Below, piece by piece: positions 26,712 through 35,380 of a DNA stretch of 64,000 bases (positions are counted from its first letter, which is position 1; each line of letters starts with the position of its first letter). The stretch is from SZUA-365 sp034002405 (GTDB taxonomy: Bacteria > Bacteroidota > Ignavibacteria > SZUA-365). The notes under the pieces are model-generated. The model was not told where the DNA came from and did no database searches. It saw only the letters and a list, made by a program, of their open reading frames with translations. Both the position numbers and the translations under genes were made by a program. The stretch covers positions 62,001-126,000 of the forward strand of contig JAVFAS010000004.1 in assembly GCA_034002405.1 (NCBI GenBank), read 5' to 3'.

Positions 26712-27533
26712 ATGGGTTTGCTTGAAGCGGTGGTGCTGGGAATCGTGCAGGGGCTGACGGAATTCATCCCGATCAGCAGTACGGCACATGTGCGCCTCGT
26801 TCCCGCCTTCCTCGGGTGGGAGGATCCCGGTGCCGCGTTCACCGCGGTGACCCAGATCGGGACGCTTGCCGCGGTCTTTGTCTATTTCCGACGGGAAATC
26901 CTCGCCCTGTCAACCGCATTTTTCGAGGCATTGCGTGCACGAAAACCACTCGGGACTCCCGATGCGCGCATGGCGTGGCATATCCTCCTCGGTACCATTC
27001 CCATCGGAGTATTCGGGCTCCTGTTCAAGGACATGATCGAAAGCGATTTCCGCTCGCTGACCGTCATTGCCGGTTCGTTGATCATCCTTGCCCTGCTGCT
27101 CTTGCTCGCGGAGAAGCTCGGCAGGCGCGACCGCCCGTTCACGCGCATCGGCATGCTCGACACGATGTTGATCGGCCTCGCCCAGGCTGTCGCCCTGGTA
27201 CCCGGTGCGTCACGTTCGGGCACGACGATTACCGCCGGGCTTTTCCTGAATCTGAACCGCGAGGATGCGGCACGTTTCTCCTTCCTCCTGAGCATCCCCG
27301 CGATCACGCTCAGCGGACTGTACCAACTCTACGAACTTCGCGCGGTGCTCGTCGGCGACCTTGGCCTGGCCCTGGTGGTCGCGGTGCTCGTCTCGGGAAT
27401 CGTCGGGTATCTTTCCATTGAATTTTTGCTTCGGTATCTCCGATCGCACAGTACGAATCTCTTCATCGTCTACCGCATCGTACTCGGTCTGGGAATTCTC
27501 CTGTTGATTCATCTTCAATATCTTCAACCATAA
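26712..27533 (+). CDS. uppP: Undecaprenyl-diphosphatase
   Basis: UppP/BacA dephosphorylates undecaprenyl diphosphate to recycle the lipid carrier for wall and glycan synthesis. The 273 residues have about eight membrane segments, the motif GLTEFIPISSTAH at residues 14-26 containing a catalytic Glu, and PGASRSGTTIT with the essential Ser/Arg. It follows the oxidoreductase after 6 bases and precedes the cyclophilin gene by 13 bases. Confidence 0.96.
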   Translation: MGLLEAVVLGIVQGLTEFIPISSTAHVRLVPAFLGWEDPGAAFTAVTQIGTLAAVFVYFRREILALSTAFFEALRARKPLGTPDARMAWHILLGTIPIGVFGLLFKDMIESDFRSLTVIAGSLIILALLLLLAEKLGRRDRPFTRIGMLDTMLIGLAQAVALVPGASRSGTTITAGLFLNLNREDAARFSFLLSIPAITLSGLYQLYELRAVLVGDLGLALVVAVLVSGIVGYLSIEFLLRYLRSHSTNLFIVYRIVLGLGILLLIHLQYLQP

Positions 27534-27546
27534 TCGGAGGAACGAC

Positions 27547-28137
27547 ATGCGTCACTTCCATGTCCTCGCGCTTGCCGCACTCGTCTTCACCCTGGGAATT
27601 TCGACCGGAACCGCCCAGAATGCCAATACATCAAAGAAAAAGGAGAAATCCGTGGAGAAGGAAATCGTCGTCATCGAGACGAACATGGGGAAGATCGAGA
27701 TCGAGATGTATCGGTCCGACGCACCGAAAACCGTGGAAAACTTCGTCCAGCTCGCCAAAAAAGGATATTACGACGGAATCATCTTCCACCGCGTCATCAG
27801 CGGCTTCGTGATCCAGGGCGGTGATCCGACCGGAACCGGCTCGGGTGGTGAAAGCATCTATGGAAAAAAGTTTGAAGACGAGATCAACAAGGGTGCCGAG
27901 GTGTACAAGACCGGATACAAGCGCGGAGTCGTCGCGATGGCGAACGCGGGTTCCAACACCAACGGCAGCCAGTTCTTCATCTGCCACAAGGACATCAATC
28001 TTCCCCCGGCCTACACCATTTTCGGAAAGGTCGTCGAAGGTATGGATACTGTGGACAAGATCGCAACCACGAAGACCGGTCAGGGCGACCGCCCGGTCGA
28101 GAAGATGGTCATGCAGAAAGTGTACCTCAAGAAGTAA
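27547..28137 (+). CDS. Secreted cyclophilin-type peptidyl-prolyl isomerase
   Basis: This 196-residue protein has a signal peptide (cleavage near TAQNA, about residue 23) and then a complete cyclophilin domain. FHRVISGFVIQGGDP contains the catalytic Arg, and NTNGSQFFI the substrate pocket. A Lys-rich linker (SKKKEKSVEKE) joins the two. It should catalyse proline isomerisation in the periplasm. GGAGG precedes the start. It is cotranscribed with uppP and probably holA. Confidence 0.93.
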   Translation: MRHFHVLALAALVFTLGISTGTAQNANTSKKKEKSVEKEIVVIETNMGKIEIEMYRSDAPKTVENFVQLAKKGYYDGIIFHRVISGFVIQGGDPTGTGSGGESIYGKKFEDEINKGAEVYKTGYKRGVVAMANAGSNTNGSQFFICHKDINLPPAYTIFGKVVEGMDTVDKIATTKTGQGDRPVEKMVMQKVYLKK

Positions 28138-28169
28138 GGCACATTTTCCATTCCTTGCACGGCACCGCG

Positions 28170-29213
28170 ATGACCGACAGGGATCTTCAACGTCATATCA
28201 CCAAGAAATCCTTCCTCCCCGTCTATTTGCTCTACGGGGAGGAGGATTTCCTTATCGAGCGAACGGCCAAAGCAATGGTTTCGACCGCGCTCGGGGACAG
28301 CGATCCCTCCTTCAATCTTGATCTCTTCCGGGGCACGGAGAACAAGGCGGATGAAATCGTCGCCGCCGCGAACGCGTTTCCATTCATGGGAGAAAAGCGC
28401 GTGGTCTTTGTGCGGGAAAGCGATCCCCTTCTCAAGCAACCCGCACTCGCGCAGTACGTCCGGAATCCATCGACCGATACCGTCCTGATTCTCTGCGCGG
28501 GTGCGCTCAAACCCCCGCGCGCCTCGCGCGCGAAGAAACCGGCGGCAACCGCGGACGTCCTTTCCTTGCTCCGTACGCAGGAGCAGTCCGCGCCGTCCGC
28601 CGCGGGCGTGGTGGAATACAAAGCGCTCCGTGACAGTGACGCATTGCAATGGATCGTCCGGGAAATCGAACGTGGGGGGAAGTCCATCTCGCCCGAGGCA
28701 TGCACGGTCTTTCACGCGCTGAAGGGCAACAACACGCGCGAACTCTCGTCGGAAATCGAAAAACTGTTGATCGCCGTCCCCGACCACGCGTCGATCGAGG
28801 TCGAGGATATTTATGATCATCTCGGTGCGTCGCGCCAGTACAATGTGTTCGAATTAAGTACCGCCGTGATGGAACGCAACGCGCGACGCGCGCAGGAGAT
28901 CGCGCAGCATCTGCTGCGCAGCGACGAGCCGCTGATGCTCGTCAATACACTCTGGCGGCAGCTCTCCCAGCTCTGGCGGGTGCGCGGCTATCGTTTTGGC
29001 GCTCGGGTGACCGACGAGGACGTGCGTGCGCTCGGCCTGATCTGGGCATGGCAGGTGGAGCACTACCGGAAATACAGCGGCAATTTTCGCGACCACGGTT
29101 ACTTTGAACGATGTTTTGAATATATTCTGGATGCGGATGTCAGCATCAAATCCCGGCCTGGCGATCCTGGCATCGTCGTGACACGTCTCATCACGCAGTT
29201 GACCTCCGCATAG
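28170..29213 (+). CDS. holA: DNA polymerase III delta subunit
   Basis: HolA opens the sliding clamp in the clamp loader. The 347 residues show the delta N-terminus (VYLLYGEEDFLIE), the beta-interaction region (FPFMGEKRVVFVRE), and the C-terminal collar domain (NALW-like NTLWRQLSQLWRVRGY). I prefer the ATG at 28170 to a TTG at 28155. The gene is followed by the second ECF sigma gene after 26 bases. Confidence 0.92.
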   Translation: MTDRDLQRHITKKSFLPVYLLYGEEDFLIERTAKAMVSTALGDSDPSFNLDLFRGTENKADEIVAAANAFPFMGEKRVVFVRESDPLLKQPALAQYVRNPSTDTVLILCAGALKPPRASRAKKPAATADVLSLLRTQEQSAPSAAGVVEYKALRDSDALQWIVREIERGGKSISPEACTVFHALKGNNTRELSSEIEKLLIAVPDHASIEVEDIYDHLGASRQYNVFELSTAVMERNARRAQEIAQHLLRSDEPLMLVNTLWRQLSQLWRVRGYRFGARVTDEDVRALGLIWAWQVEHYRKYSGNFRDHGYFERCFEYILDADVSIKSRPGDPGIVVTRLITQLTSA

Positions 29214-29239
29214 TGCCCCCACAATCACGCAGATTCTTC

Positions 29240-29890
29240 ATGGAGAACAACCAGGAACTTTCCCTGGAGCAAAGGGTAGAACAGCTTTTCGAGGCGCAAT
29301 CACTGGACCGTGCAACCCTCGAATCGCTCTCGGATGAAGAACTCATGCTGCTGTTCCAACGCGATGTCCGGTTGGCGTTCGACATTCTCGTGGAGCGGTA
29401 CAAGAATCCTCTGATGAATTACATCTTCCGTTTCACCGGAAACTCCGAGGATTCCGCCGATCTGTTGCAGGACACCTTCATCCGGGTGTACAGGAAAAAG
29501 CACCTCTACAAGACGATCGCGCGCTTCTCGACCTGGGTGTACACCATCGCGGGCAACCTGGCCAAGAGCGAGCTCCGTCGAGGACACCGCAAATACCTTA
29601 CACCGATCGAGCGCAAACGCAGCGACGACGAAGAGTACTCGATCCCCTTGCCCGATCATGATCCGTTGCCCGATCGCAGCGCCGACAAAAACATTGTCTT
29701 CGAACGCATCCAGAAGGCACTGCTGCAGATTCCCGAGGTCTTTCGTGAGGCGGTTGTTCTCCGCGACATCCAGGAGCTCTCCTACGAGGAGATCGCGGAA
29801 ATCACCGATATGCCCATCGGCACCGTGAAATCACGCATCAACCGCGGACGATCGCAGCTTCAGGAACTCTTGAAAGATCTCTATGACTAA
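29240..29890 (+). CDS. Second ECF RNA polymerase sigma factor
   Basis: The protein has 216 residues. A ~35-residue acidic N-terminal extension (SLEQRVEQLFEAQSLDRATLESLSDEELM) precedes region 2 (AFDILVERYKNPLMNYIFRFT, DSADLLQDTFIRVY, FSTWVYTIAGNLAKSELR). Region 4 is LPDRSADKNI..LLQIPEVFREAVVLRDIQELSYEEIAEI with a typical MPIGTVKSRINRGR recognition helix. Such factors are common in Bacteroidota. The ATG 29240 is chosen over GTG 29213. The next gene, 17 bases on, encodes a membrane protein likely to be its regulator. Confidence 0.93.
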   Translation: MENNQELSLEQRVEQLFEAQSLDRATLESLSDEELMLLFQRDVRLAFDILVERYKNPLMNYIFRFTGNSEDSADLLQDTFIRVYRKKHLYKTIARFSTWVYTIAGNLAKSELRRGHRKYLTPIERKRSDDEEYSIPLPDHDPLPDRSADKNIVFERIQKALLQIPEVFREAVVLRDIQELSYEEIAEITDMPIGTVKSRINRGRSQLQELLKDLYD

Positions 29891-29907
29891 TTGCCACCGT
29901 GCCCGTC

Positions 29908-30636
29908 ATGCCTGATCCGAACGATATCACCCAGAGCAACGGCGAAGAGCCGTTCGAGCCACAGCGCTTGCTTCAAGACTTGAAGGCCATGCCACGGATT
30001 TCGGCGCCGATGGATTTTTCCCACCATCTCTCCCGTGCCATCGCGGACGCCGAGGCCGCGCCGCCCCCTCCCTGGTGGAAACGTCTCTTCCTCCCAGAGG
30101 TGGAAGGTGGTGTCCGCATCCCCGGCCTGGCATACGGTGCCGTTGGTCTCATGGTCGTGCTGTTTTTCTCCGTCTATGTCTTCCGCGTGACGGATTTCGA
30201 ACACGACCTGCGGAAGGAGACCCAGCCCGGCCATCCTGGCGAGGAAATGATTCCCGAACAGAGCCCGGCATATAGAATCGATTCGGAGCATGAACTCCGT
30301 GTTCAGGAGCCCCGTACACCGGATCCTGCCGTTGCCCCTCCCGTCACCGAACCGACGGTGCCAACGTCACCCGCCGTGCCAACGTCACCCGCCGTGCCAA
30401 CGTCACCCGCGGTGGAACAGCCGCGCGCACGAACCGTGGTGCCTCCATCCGCTCCAGCCACGCAACCACGAAGCGCAGACGCGGAGGATGACCTGCAACT
30501 CAACATCAGAGGCTTTTTCGAGGAAGAGAAGCAGTCCCTGATCGACAGCGCGCGACGGGATTCTCTCCGCACACTCGACTCGCTGAGACGGTTGAAGATC
30601 GAGATTCCCGACGCGCCATCGCAGGACCCGCGCTGA
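29908..30636 (+). CDS. Single-pass membrane protein, candidate anti-sigma factor
   Basis: The protein has 242 residues. The cytoplasmic N-terminal ~70 residues contain a short helical segment (FSHHLSRAIADAE) of the kind seen near the membrane in anti-sigma factors. A membrane helix lies at about 72-95 (GAVGLMVVLFFSVYVF). The periplasmic part is Pro/Thr/Ala-rich, carries a threefold PTSPAV repeat, and ends in a charged helix (FEEEKQSLIDSARRD). There is no zinc motif. The regulator role is inferred from position after an ECF sigma gene. Confidence 0.65.
   Translation: MPDPNDITQSNGEEPFEPQRLLQDLKAMPRISAPMDFSHHLSRAIADAEAAPPPPWWKRLFLPEVEGGVRIPGLAYGAVGLMVVLFFSVYVFRVTDFEHDLRKETQPGHPGEEMIPEQSPAYRIDSEHELRVQEPRTPDPAVAPPVTEPTVPTSPAVPTSPAVPTSPAVEQPRARTVVPPSAPATQPRSADAEDDLQLNIRGFFEEEKQSLIDSARRDSLRTLDSLRRLKIEIPDAPSQDPR
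30361..30414 (+). repeat. Three tandem 18-bp units encoding PTSPAV
   Basis: The unit CCAACGTCACCCGCCGTG is repeated three times in frame, the third with one change. It lies in the periplasmic linker of the putative anti-sigma protein (residues ~152-169) and probably varies in number by slippage. Confidence 0.9.
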
Positions 30637-30642
30637 TCGGGG

Positions 30643-31935
30643 ATGGAAGCCCGCCCTCCAGAGATTCCTCTCGCCGAGCGCATGCGTCCGCACACGCTCG
30701 AGGAATATGTCGGTCAGAAGCATCTCGTCGGGACGGGAAAACCCATCGCACAGATGCTGCAACGCCGGGTGCTCTTCAGCATGTTGTTTTGGGGTCCCCC
30801 CGGCTCCGGAAAGACCACACTGGCCCGACTCCTCAGCTCCGGCCTCGATGCACATTTCGAACAGATCACCGCGGTCTCGGCCGGCGTGAAAGACGTGCGT
30901 CAGATCATCGAGGGCGCACGCAAACGTCGATATGAGCTGACGCAGCGGCAAACCGTCCTCTTCATCGATGAGATCCATCGCTTTAACAAAGCCCAGCAGG
31001 ATGCACTCCTGCAAGCGGTTGAGCAGGGCGACATCATTCTCATTGGCGCGACAACCGAAAATCCCTCCTTCGAAATCATCCCTCCACTCCGTTCCCGCGC
31101 ACGGACCTATGTTCTCAATCCGCTGACCATCGAGGAACTCTCGCTGCTCCTTGACCGGGCATTGAAGAACGATGCGTACCTCAGAGATCTGGAGGTTTCA
31201 TTCGATGACCGAGACATGCTGATCGCCTACAGTGGCGGAGACGCACGCAGTATGCTCAACGGCCTGGAAATGTGCTGCCTGCTCGCGGAGACCGACGGCA
31301 CGGTGCGGATCACCCAGACGGTGCTCGAGGAAGCGTTCCAGCGCGCATTCGCCAAGTATGACAAGGGCGGCGAGGAGCATTTCAATATCATCTCGGCCTT
31401 CATCAAGTCCGTCCGTGGCAGCGATCCGGATGCCGCGCTGTACTGGATGGCCCGGATGCTCCAAGGCGGGGAGGATCCCTTGTTCGTCGCCCGCCGGTTG
31501 ATCATTCTCGCTTCCGAGGATATCGGCAATGCCGAACCGAACGCCCTCCTCCTCGCCACCGCCTGTTATCAGGCGGTCCATGCCATCGGCATGCCCGAGG
31601 CGCGGATCGTTCTCGCGCAGACGACAACCTACCTGGCTGCCTCACCAAAAAGCAATGCGGCCTACCGCGCGATCGGTGACGCCGCACGTGACGCCGAGAC
31701 GCTCCCCCCCTACGCGGTTCCGTTGCATCTGCGGAACGCGCCGACGGGACTGATGAAATCGCAGGGATACGGGAAGGGATACAAATACGCCCACGATTTT
31801 CCGGGACATTTCGTCGAACAGCACTATCTCCCGGAGGAGCTCGGGTCGCGGCAGTATTACCACCCCGGTACCGAGGGACGCGAACAGCGCATTCTCGAGC
31901 GGTTGCGTTCTCTCTGGAAACGCCGATCGTATTGA
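30643..31935 (+). CDS. rarA: Replication-associated recombination protein A (AAA+ ATPase)
   Basis: RarA/MgsA acts at stalled replication forks. The 430 residues show Walker A GPPGSGKT at 51-58, Walker [11 protein letters not shown], sensor 1 GATTENPSF, and the C-terminal tetramerisation domain with SEDIGNA and [11 protein letters not shown]. The gene is complete and of usual length. It starts 6 bases after the preceding gene and is convergent with radC, 61 bases away. Confidence 0.95.
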   Translation: MEARPPEIPLAERMRPHTLEEYVGQKHLVGTGKPIAQMLQRRVLFSMLFWGPPGSGKTTLARLLSSGLDAHFEQITAVSAGVKDVRQIIEGARKRRYELTQRQTVLFIDEIHRFNKAQQDALLQAVEQGDIILIGATTENPSFEIIPPLRSRARTYVLNPLTIEELSLLLDRALKNDAYLRDLEVSFDDRDMLIAYSGGDARSMLNGLEMCCLLAETDGTVRITQTVLEEAFQRAFAKYDKGGEEHFNIISAFIKSVRGSDPDAALYWMARMLQGGEDPLFVARRLIILASEDIGNAEPNALLLATACYQAVHAIGMPEARIVLAQTTTYLAASPKSNAAYRAIGDAARDAETLPPYAVPLHLRNAPTGLMKSQGYGKGYKYAHDFPGHFVEQHYLPEELGSRQYYHPGTEGREQRILERLRSLWKRRSY

Positions 31936-31996
31936 TGTGCCGATGGCCGCGTGACAACATCCACCGCGAACGGCAGTGCTCGCATGAACCCGCGTA

Positions 31997-32767
31997 TCAG
32001 GTGTTCCCCTTCTCGTCAAGCCATCCATTCTCCGCAAAGCTGATATAACTCGATCCACAGACGATGATATGGTCGTGCACCGGGATGTCAATCAACCGAC
32101 CGGCCTGTACCAACTGCCGCGTGATCAGATGGTCCTCCCGACTCGCCTCGCGCACACCGCTCGGATGATTGTGCAGAAGGATCACCGATGACGCAAGTTC
32201 GGTGACCGCGTGGCGGAATACTTCGCGGGGGTGGACGAGACTTGCATTGACGATCCCTTCCGACACGATGCATTCGCGGATGATGCGTCCGGCGTTATCA
32301 AGCAGAAGTACCATGAAACGCTCATGCCGAAGATCGCGCAGTCGCGGAATGAAACGATGGGCGACGTCCTCGGGCGAAACAATGGCATCGGTGGGGTTTT
32401 CCGGCGTCGCCGCATGGCGACGCCCGATTTCAAACGCTGCCTGCAGCGACACGGCACGGGCGAGCCCAATGCCATGAATCCCGCGCAATTCGGTGATCGG
32501 ACGTCGCGCGAGTGATCGAAGACTTCCGTAGGTGCCGAGCAATGAGCGTGCGATGTCCAATGCCGACCGTGCTCCGGTACCGGAATTGAGAATGATCGCG
32601 AGCAGTTCGGCATCGGTGAGTGCCTCGGCGCCGTGGTTGATGAATTTTTCCCTGGGACGCTCGCCCTCGGGCCAGAATCGAATCCCGTTCCGCGTCATGC
32701 GAGACGCGTGTTCAGGACTGTCGGACGCACGGGTGTCGTCGACGCGTGGGGTGCTGTGATCCTGCAT
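31997..32767 (-). CDS. radC: RadC family JAB/MPN-domain protein
   Basis: The protein has 256 residues. An N-terminal helix-hairpin-helix-like region (RGIHGIGLARAVSLQAA) precedes a JAB/MPN metalloprotease domain with the zinc motif HNHPSG..EASREDH. The catalytic Glu-like residue is in VSEGIVNASLVHPREVF. Despite its name the biochemical role of RadC is not settled. It is downstream of the LpoA-like gene on the same strand, 46 bases apart. Confidence 0.93.
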   Translation of the reverse strand: MQDHSTPRVDDTRASDSPEHASRMTRNGIRFWPEGERPREKFINHGAEALTDAELLAIILNSGTGARSALDIARSLLGTYGSLRSLARRPITELRGIHGIGLARAVSLQAAFEIGRRHAATPENPTDAIVSPEDVAHRFIPRLRDLRHERFMVLLLDNAGRIIRECIVSEGIVNASLVHPREVFRHAVTELASSVILLHNHPSGVREASREDHLITRQLVQAGRLIDIPVHDHIIVCGSSYISFAENGWLDEKGNT

Positions 32768-32813
32768 ACGGTTTCTCCCTGAATTCGTGCAGAATGGTGG
32801 GGTGTCTCGAATT

Positions 32814-34514
32814 CTATTTCGAGTGAAATGCCTCGTGTTTGCGGAGGATGCCGTGATGGTACTCGACGATATTCATCGACGCGTTCACGCGACCCTCGAG
32901 AAAATTGACCGGAGCCCGAATTCCCTCGAAAACGTTGGCAATCCGTGCGCGCACCTGTTCGCGCGATACGGCTGTTCCGGTTGTCACCGTCAAGGCGATT
33001 TCCATGGCGTCAGCGCCGAAGAGCGCTTCCCGCGTGACCGTACGAGATGTCCGTGTGGCGAAGGTCCGGGCCAAGCGTCGATACCGCGTCGCGGAGGTAT
33101 CGGGTGCAACATCGGCCTCGAAGAAAATCGTATGTGCGTTCCCGTGCCGCACCAGCAGATCGGGATGATCCCAGTTCCCGCCTCCGACGACAGGCAGTGG
33201 CAGTTGTGCCACGGACATTCCCTCGAGCACGGCGGCAATATCGTCTCTGTCCCGCACTGGTGCAAAGAGGATCCCGTTTTTTACCCCGATGGCGGCAATG
33301 CCGCGACAGATCGCGATCGCCTCCTCCTTGCATGCAAACCAGCCGGTGTGCACGACATTGATGCCGAGCTGGGTGCAGCGCGCGGCAAACGCCTCCGCCA
33401 TCGCACGCGGAAAGCTTCGGGATGGCGCGATGATGGCGACGTTCTTCACATCGAGATCGAGCCAGGCAAAATCGGCCAACAAGCGTGCGCGCTGCGTCAT
33501 CGGCGTGTTCAGCTGGAAGATATTGCTTCCATACCGCGTCAATCCCTCCGCGGTCGCGGTGGGGAGAAGCACCAACATTCCCCGATCCGCGGCATGACGA
33601 CTGACCGATTCCGCGTCCTCGCTGAAGGCGCCACCGATCAAGACCATGGCCCGTGCATCGCGGTCCAACCGTGCCACGATGCGTGCAAGTGTATCCGCAT
33701 CACCACTGTCGACCACCTCGAACACCACATTCGCCGCGTCCGCGTGATCCCTCGTGTGCGCGTGATCCCGTGCGTCCGTGGCACGTCGCACATCGAGCGC
33801 GGCCATCATGCCGTCTCGCAGGTCTCGCACGATGCTCGCACGACGGGGATCGGATTCGTGCATGGGAAGTGCGGCGATGATTCGGACCGCGTTATCCTTA
33901 TTATCGACTTGCGTGCTGATGGAGGACGCCGAGGCCGAGGGTTGAGGCTGCACGGTGGGAAGCGACAGCAGTCGCGCGAGGACGGAATCCACTTTCCCCG
34001 GCAGCAGTGTCCGGATGCGTCGCCAGTCACCGTCAGAATATTCTTCCGGCCGAAGCGCGCTGATGCGTGAGGCCAGGACAGTGCGGTCACCGCCATGTCC
34101 CGACCATGCGCGAAGATACCAGCGCAATGCGGTCAGTCTGCTTCCGGCATCGATCGCGGCGTCACCTGCGATCAGGCATGCCTCGGCCTCATAGGTGCAG
34201 GACGGAAACTCCCGGAGTAGCTCCTCGATCAAGCGGAGCGACTGCGAAGCTTTTCCCTCGAGATGGCGCGCGCGCGCGGCCATGACATACGCCGCGGTTG
34301 TCCGGTGGTTGACCGGATGCTGACGGATGATCTCCTCGAAGATCCCCGCCGCGGTCGCCCAGGCCGACAGATCGTATTGCAGAATTCCATAGTCGAATTT
34401 CTTCTGTGTTGCCTCGAGATACGGCGTCTCGTCCGGATGCCGCTGCGCGGCAGCCGGCGTCGACCATGCCAGAAGCACGAGGCAGACGGCGATGCTATAT
34501 CGCGGGATTCCCAT
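32814..34514 (-). CDS. TPR plus type-1 periplasmic-binding-fold protein (LpoA / PBP-activator-like)
   Basis: From ATG 34514 the protein has 566 residues with a signal peptide (cleavage near PAAAQR). Residues ~35-170 hold TPR-like repeats (FEEIIRQHPVNHRTTAAY, LIEELLREFPSCTYEAE). Residues ~215-560 have a periplasmic binding fold (IIAALPMHESD, MVLIGGAFSEDAE, KNVAIIAPSRSFPRAM). This TPR + PBP1-fold order is that of LpoA, the outer-membrane activator of PBP1A, and of Bacteroidota ABC-type relatives. No lipobox is visible, so anchoring differs from LpoA. It overlaps the upstream TPR gene by 20 bases. Confidence 0.78.
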   Translation of the reverse strand: MGIPRYSIAVCLVLLAWSTPAAAQRHPDETPYLEATQKKFDYGILQYDLSAWATAAGIFEEIIRQHPVNHRTTAAYVMAARARHLEGKASQSLRLIEELLREFPSCTYEAEACLIAGDAAIDAGSRLTALRWYLRAWSGHGGDRTVLASRISALRPEEYSDGDWRRIRTLLPGKVDSVLARLLSLPTVQPQPSASASSISTQVDNKDNAVRIIAALPMHESDPRRASIVRDLRDGMMAALDVRRATDARDHAHTRDHADAANVVFEVVDSGDADTLARIVARLDRDARAMVLIGGAFSEDAESVSRHAADRGMLVLLPTATAEGLTRYGSNIFQLNTPMTQRARLLADFAWLDLDVKNVAIIAPSRSFPRAMAEAFAARCTQLGINVVHTGWFACKEEAIAICRGIAAIGVKNGILFAPVRDRDDIAAVLEGMSVAQLPLPVVGGGNWDHPDLLVRHGNAHTIFFEADVAPDTSATRYRRLARTFATRTSRTVTREALFGADAMEIALTVTTGTAVSREQVRARIANVFEGIRAPVNFLEGRVNASMNIVEYHHGILRKHEAFHSK

Positions 34515-35379
34515 GCGGTGCGAGGTACCGGAGTTGTTCGAGCGCATCGAGCTGATCGGGATCGATGGTCAGCGCCCGTCGGAAAAAATCCTCGGCACGG
34601 CTGCGATTCGCGCGCTGCAAGGACAACCTTCCGAGCATGACGAACAGCCGGGCGTCGTTATTCGATCGAAGCGTTGCCTTCAGGAGGATGCTTTCCGCGG
34701 CGTCGATCTGGTTGAGCGATACCAACGCGTTCGCGAGCGCGAGCGTTGCGTTGCGGTCGTCCGGATCGCGGTGCAACAGTGCCTCGTAGAGTGGCACCGC
34801 GTCCTGGTGCTGTCCGATCCGGCTCAGGGCCAGACCGAGTGCGTGGGTGATCACGGCGTCGTCTGGCCGCAACCGTGCCGCGCGTCGCAAGGGCTCGATG
34901 GCGTCGCGAGCGTTCTCGTTGCGAAGAAGCGTCTCTCCCAGCGCCAGCGCGGCATCGGCGGATTCCGGATCGAGTTCGACGGCAAGCCGGAAATGCCGTT
35001 CGGCGTGGGAAAATTCCGCGCGCCGCCAGTGGACGAGCCCAAGCGAATAATGCACCTTGGGGATATTCCTGGCCGCGAGTTGCTCGAGGTAATAGAGGGC
35101 ACGCGTATAATCCTCGCCCTGATACGCGGCGAGTCCGAGCGTATACAAGACGTCGGGATTCTGGTTGTCGTATCGCAATGCCTGCAACAGCACCTGCTCC
35201 GCGGCGTTCAGGTTCCCCATCTCGAGATAGACGTTCCCGAGGCGAACGCGATACTTCCATTCCGCTGGTAATTCATGGATGAGCCGCTCGTACACCTGCA
35301 CCGCATGCAGCCACATGCGGTGATCTTCGTAATACCGCGCATCATCCAGCAGCTTCGATATCCGGTGATTATTCAGCAC
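34495..35379 (-). CDS. TPR-repeat protein
   Basis: This protein has 294 residues from a GTG at 35379 placed just after the guaA stop, with GAGTGAG as ribosome site. It consists of about seven TPR motifs from residue ~15 to ~285 (AVQVYERLIHELPAEW, AEQVLLQALRYDNQNPD, AERHFRLAVELDPESAD and so on). It has no signal peptide. TPR arrays mediate protein-protein contacts; the partner is unknown, but overlap with the LpoA-like gene suggests related work. An ATG farther upstream would run into guaA and is rejected. Confidence 0.82.
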   Translation of the reverse strand: MLNNHRISKLLDDARYYEDHRMWLHAVQVYERLIHELPAEWKYRVRLGNVYLEMGNLNAAEQVLLQALRYDNQNPDVLYTLGLAAYQGEDYTRALYYLEQLAARNIPKVHYSLGLVHWRRAEFSHAERHFRLAVELDPESADAALALGETLLRNENARDAIEPLRRAARLRPDDAVITHALGLALSRIGQHQDAVPLYEALLHRDPDDRNATLALANALVSLNQIDAAESILLKATLRSNNDARLFVMLGRLSLQRANRSRAEDFFRRALTIDPDQLDALEQLRYLAPHGNPAI

Positions 35380-35380
35380 C

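Noticed and set aside
24303..26789. An 828-codon open frame on the minus strand over the two-domain oxidoreductase
   Set aside because: It is antisense to a gene with clear motifs throughout. In this GC-rich, codon-biased sequence, stop codons are rare in one antisense frame. The translation has no recognisable domain.
30361..30414. Possible CRISPR-like or iteron repeat
   Set aside because: The three 18-bp units are contiguous, without spacers, and encode an in-frame PTSPAV linker.
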